Shown here: positions 3,846 through 5,315 of the stretch, piece by piece
Position numbering within the stretch: the stretch's first letter is position 1
How the letters are laid out: each line of letters opens with the position of its first letter
Source of the DNA: JBJXFK01 sp046155505
GTDB lineage: Bacteria > Planctomycetota > Phycisphaerae > UBA1845 > Fen-1342
Reading direction: 5' to 3'
DNA: 5,315 bases
NCBI GenBank assembly: GCA_046155505.1
Contig: JBJXFK010000154.1
Location: 1 to 5,315 of the forward strand
The notes under the pieces: model-generated
Seen by the model: only the letters and a program-made list of their open reading frames with translations
What the model was told of the DNA's origin: nothing
The model's database searches: none
Translations under genes and position numbers: made by a program

Positions 3846-5315
3846 TTACGGCTGCTTCTCGAAATTCACCTTGAGCGCCGAGTTGTTGCCGTTCTTCTGC
3901 GCGGCGATGTCAACCGTGTAGCTGAAAACCGACGTCGGACTGCTGCCCGCGAACACGAGATCGACGAAGATCTCCGCCGGAAGCTCGATACTGAGCTGGT
4001 TCGAACCATCGAGCGTGCTCAGGCTGCTGCCCGGCACGTCGAACGAACGCACGTCGGTGCGAAAACCCGTCGGCGGCGTCGGCCAGGTGAGTGCACCGTC
4101 AATGTTGTTGATCTGCTGCCAGCTCATGTCGCGGAAGAAAATCTCGAAGCGGTAATCGAAGCCGACCAGCAGGTTGCCACGCTCATCGACGGGCGGATTC
4201 CACTTCAAAACCAGCGGCTGCGTCCCGTCAAAGAGATTCTCCCCAGCGATCGCAGCGGTCGTCGGCGCTGCCGGCGTGCCATACACATTCAACTTGGGAA
4301 TGCTCTTGAACACGAAGTTGAGCATGCGCGGCAGGACGACGGCGTTGCCGTCGGCAAACGTGACTTCGAGCAAGAACGTATCGCCCGCGTTGACGAAGTT
4401 GTTGGGGATGACGAACTGTTCGTAGTGGCCCTTGGTGGTCGAATTCAGCTCATAGCCCTTCGAACTCCAGGTCGAACCGTCGAACAACGTCGCTGCGGTG
4501 AGATAGACCGGCGCGGGTGCCGGCAGCACGCGCACGCTCGCGATGTCCGAGCCGCGACCGTCGTAGGTCAGATCGAACGTGATCACGGTGTCTTCCTTCA
4601 GCGACTTTTCGATGTTCGGCACATCGCCGCCGAAGTAGTAGCCCGCGTCGGCGTCGCCGATCTTCAGGTTCATGAAGGCAAAGAAGCGCAGGCCGAGGTC
4701 GTCCTCGAACTTGTCTTTGCCCGTGTGCGTCGGGTCGAGGTCGTCGATGGTTCCGTCGCCGTTGTCGTCGGCGTCGAAGAAATCGACCATGCCGTCCTGA
4801 TCCGCGTCGATGTTCTGCTTGTCGCCGCCGCCGCCGCCGCCGAGCGAGTCGTCACCCTTGCCGACGTTGCCGGCGCCGATCGGCGCGCCGTCCGCGTTCA
4901 GTCGCGTTTCAATGCCGTCCGAAATCGGCGCTTCATCAAAGTTAGCGTCGTCGCCCGGCTTCACCGGGCCCGACCCAGGCGTCTCGGGGATCACGACCGT
5001 ACCGAGCCAGGCCTCGCCGTTGAGCTCAACGCCGGTCTTTCCGGTGCCGTCACCGTTGTCTTCAAAGACGGTGGTTCCCATCGGGTTGCCGTCGGGGTTG
5101 ACGAACGTGACTACGAACGTCGAGCCCAACTCGGATTCCGGAATGAACATGTAAAAGAGGCCGTCCGCGTCAGTCGAGCCGGTGTAGGTATTCTGGGTGT
5201 CGGTCGACTGGGCGACGACGCCAAACGTCATCGTGCTGTCGCTCGTGAGCGAACGGTATTTTGCGGGCGCAGACACGAAGCCGCCGATCGCGGGGTAAAT
5301 TACGACTTCACCGCC
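3846..5315 (-). CDS. Secreted modular beta-sandwich protein with calcium-type loops, 5'-truncated by the window edge
   Basis: The frame stays open to the right edge (visible protein begins GGEVVIYPAIGGF), so the GTG at 5276 is not the real start. About 489 residues are visible. Residues ~30-112 resemble a carboxypeptidase-regulatory-like/prealbumin-type module (TGSTDADGLFYMFIPE ... FVVTFVNPDG). Residues ~113-169 form a Gly/Asp-rich linker containing six Gly in a row (159-164). Residues 170-194 hold two acidic loops, D170-x-D-x-D-G-x-x-D178 and D183-x-N-x-D-G-x-x-D191, of the thrombospondin-3/dockerin-like calcium type. Residues ~230-340 and ~345-487 are two further beta-sandwich, FN3-like regions (e.g. 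LVLKWNPPVDERGNLLVGFDYRFEI). No anchor or sorting signal is visible at the C-terminus (ALKVNFEKQP). It is probably a secreted structural or adhesive protein; no enzyme motif is seen. It converges on the VOC operon across the 121-bp element. Confidence 0.8.
   Translation of the reverse strand, partial: GGEVVIYPAIGGFVSAPAKYRSLTSDSTMTFGVVAQSTDTQNTYTGSTDADGLFYMFIPESELGSTFVVTFVNPDGNPMGTTVFEDNGDGTGKTGVELNGEAWLGTVVIPETPGSGPVKPGDDANFDEAPISDGIETRLNADGAPIGAGNVGKGDDSLGGGGGGDKQNIDADQDGMVDFFDADDNGDGTIDDLDPTHTGKDKFEDDLGLRFFAFMNLKIGDADAGYYFGGDVPNIEKSLKEDTVITFDLTYDGRGSDIASVRVLPAPAPVYLTAATLFDGSTWSSKGYELNSTTKGHYEQFVIPNNFVNAGDTFLLEVTFADGNAVVLPRMLNFVFKSIPKLNVYGTPAAPTTAAIAGENLFDGTQPLVLKWNPPVDERGNLLVGFDYRFEIFFRDMSWQQINNIDGALTWPTPPTGFRTDVRSFDVPGSSLSTLDGSNQLSIELPAEIFVDLVFAGSSPTSVFSYTVDIAAQKNGNNSALKVNFEKQP
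4825..4842. repeat. (CCG)6 trinucleotide run encoding polyglycine
   Basis: Six uninterrupted CCG units lie inside the surface-protein gene. On the coding (minus) strand they are GGC codons for the six-Gly linker just before the calcium loops. Such runs can change length by slippage in steps of one residue without breaking the frame. Confidence 0.7.

Noticed and set aside
4953..4969. Hairpin GCCCGG-cttca-CCGGGC inside the surface-protein gene
   Set aside because: A 6-bp GC stem is expected by chance in DNA of this composition and has no supporting context.
4810..5154. Plus-strand open frame opposite the calcium-loop protein
   Set aside because: It is Pro/Ser-rich shadow sequence, including polyproline from the CCG run, with no ribosome site.
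1..5315. CRISPR array, tRNA/rRNA gene, or complete insertion sequence
   Set aside because: No regularly spaced repeats, no cloverleaf or conserved rRNA sequence, and no transposase frame were seen on either strand.

Overview
The window is GC-rich bacterial DNA with five protein genes in the order > < > > <. Two are cut by the window edges. The large secreted or surface proteins (a PKD-like plus von Willebrand factor A protein, and a beta-sandwich protein with calcium loops), a signal-peptide-bearing VOC/lipocalin-like fusion, and degenerate GGGTTC-type and TAGGGTGGGC-type intergenic repeats together suggest a free-living environmental bacterium. Planctomycetota or a similar phylum is the best guess, but this is a style-based inference, because there is no rRNA or marker gene to confirm it.

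Layout. 1-1119 (+): 3' part of an extracellular protein with a PKD/K319-like domain and a vWA domain that has a complete MIDAS. 1120-1214: short convergent spacer with a perfect 16-bp palindrome and a GGGTTC repeat. 1215-1754 (-): transcriptional regulator made of two tandem HxlR-type winged helices. 1755-1908: divergent control region with an imperfect inverted repeat in the regulator leader, two overlapping back-to-back sigma70-like promoters, and a direct repeat over both. 1909-2289 (+): small cytosolic VOC (glyoxalase/bleomycin-resistance fold) protein with a good Shine-Dalgarno. 2369-3715 (+): exported three-domain protein, VOC + VOC + lipocalin-like beta barrel. 3716-3845: compact 121-bp nested inverted-repeat element between convergent genes. 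3846-5315 (-): 3' part of a secreted modular beta-sandwich protein with two acidic calcium-type loops.

How the genes may work together. The regulator, the small VOC protein and the exported VOC fusion look like one divergently transcribed unit. HxlR-family proteins often sense aldehydes, quinones, diamide or other electrophiles, and VOC proteins often bind or transform reactive or toxic small molecules. An inducible two-compartment (cytosol plus envelope) small-molecule response is therefore the most interesting reading. It rests on gene context and domain recognition only. The two flanking surface-protein fragments face into the module from either side, end convergently with it, and are probably unrelated to it.
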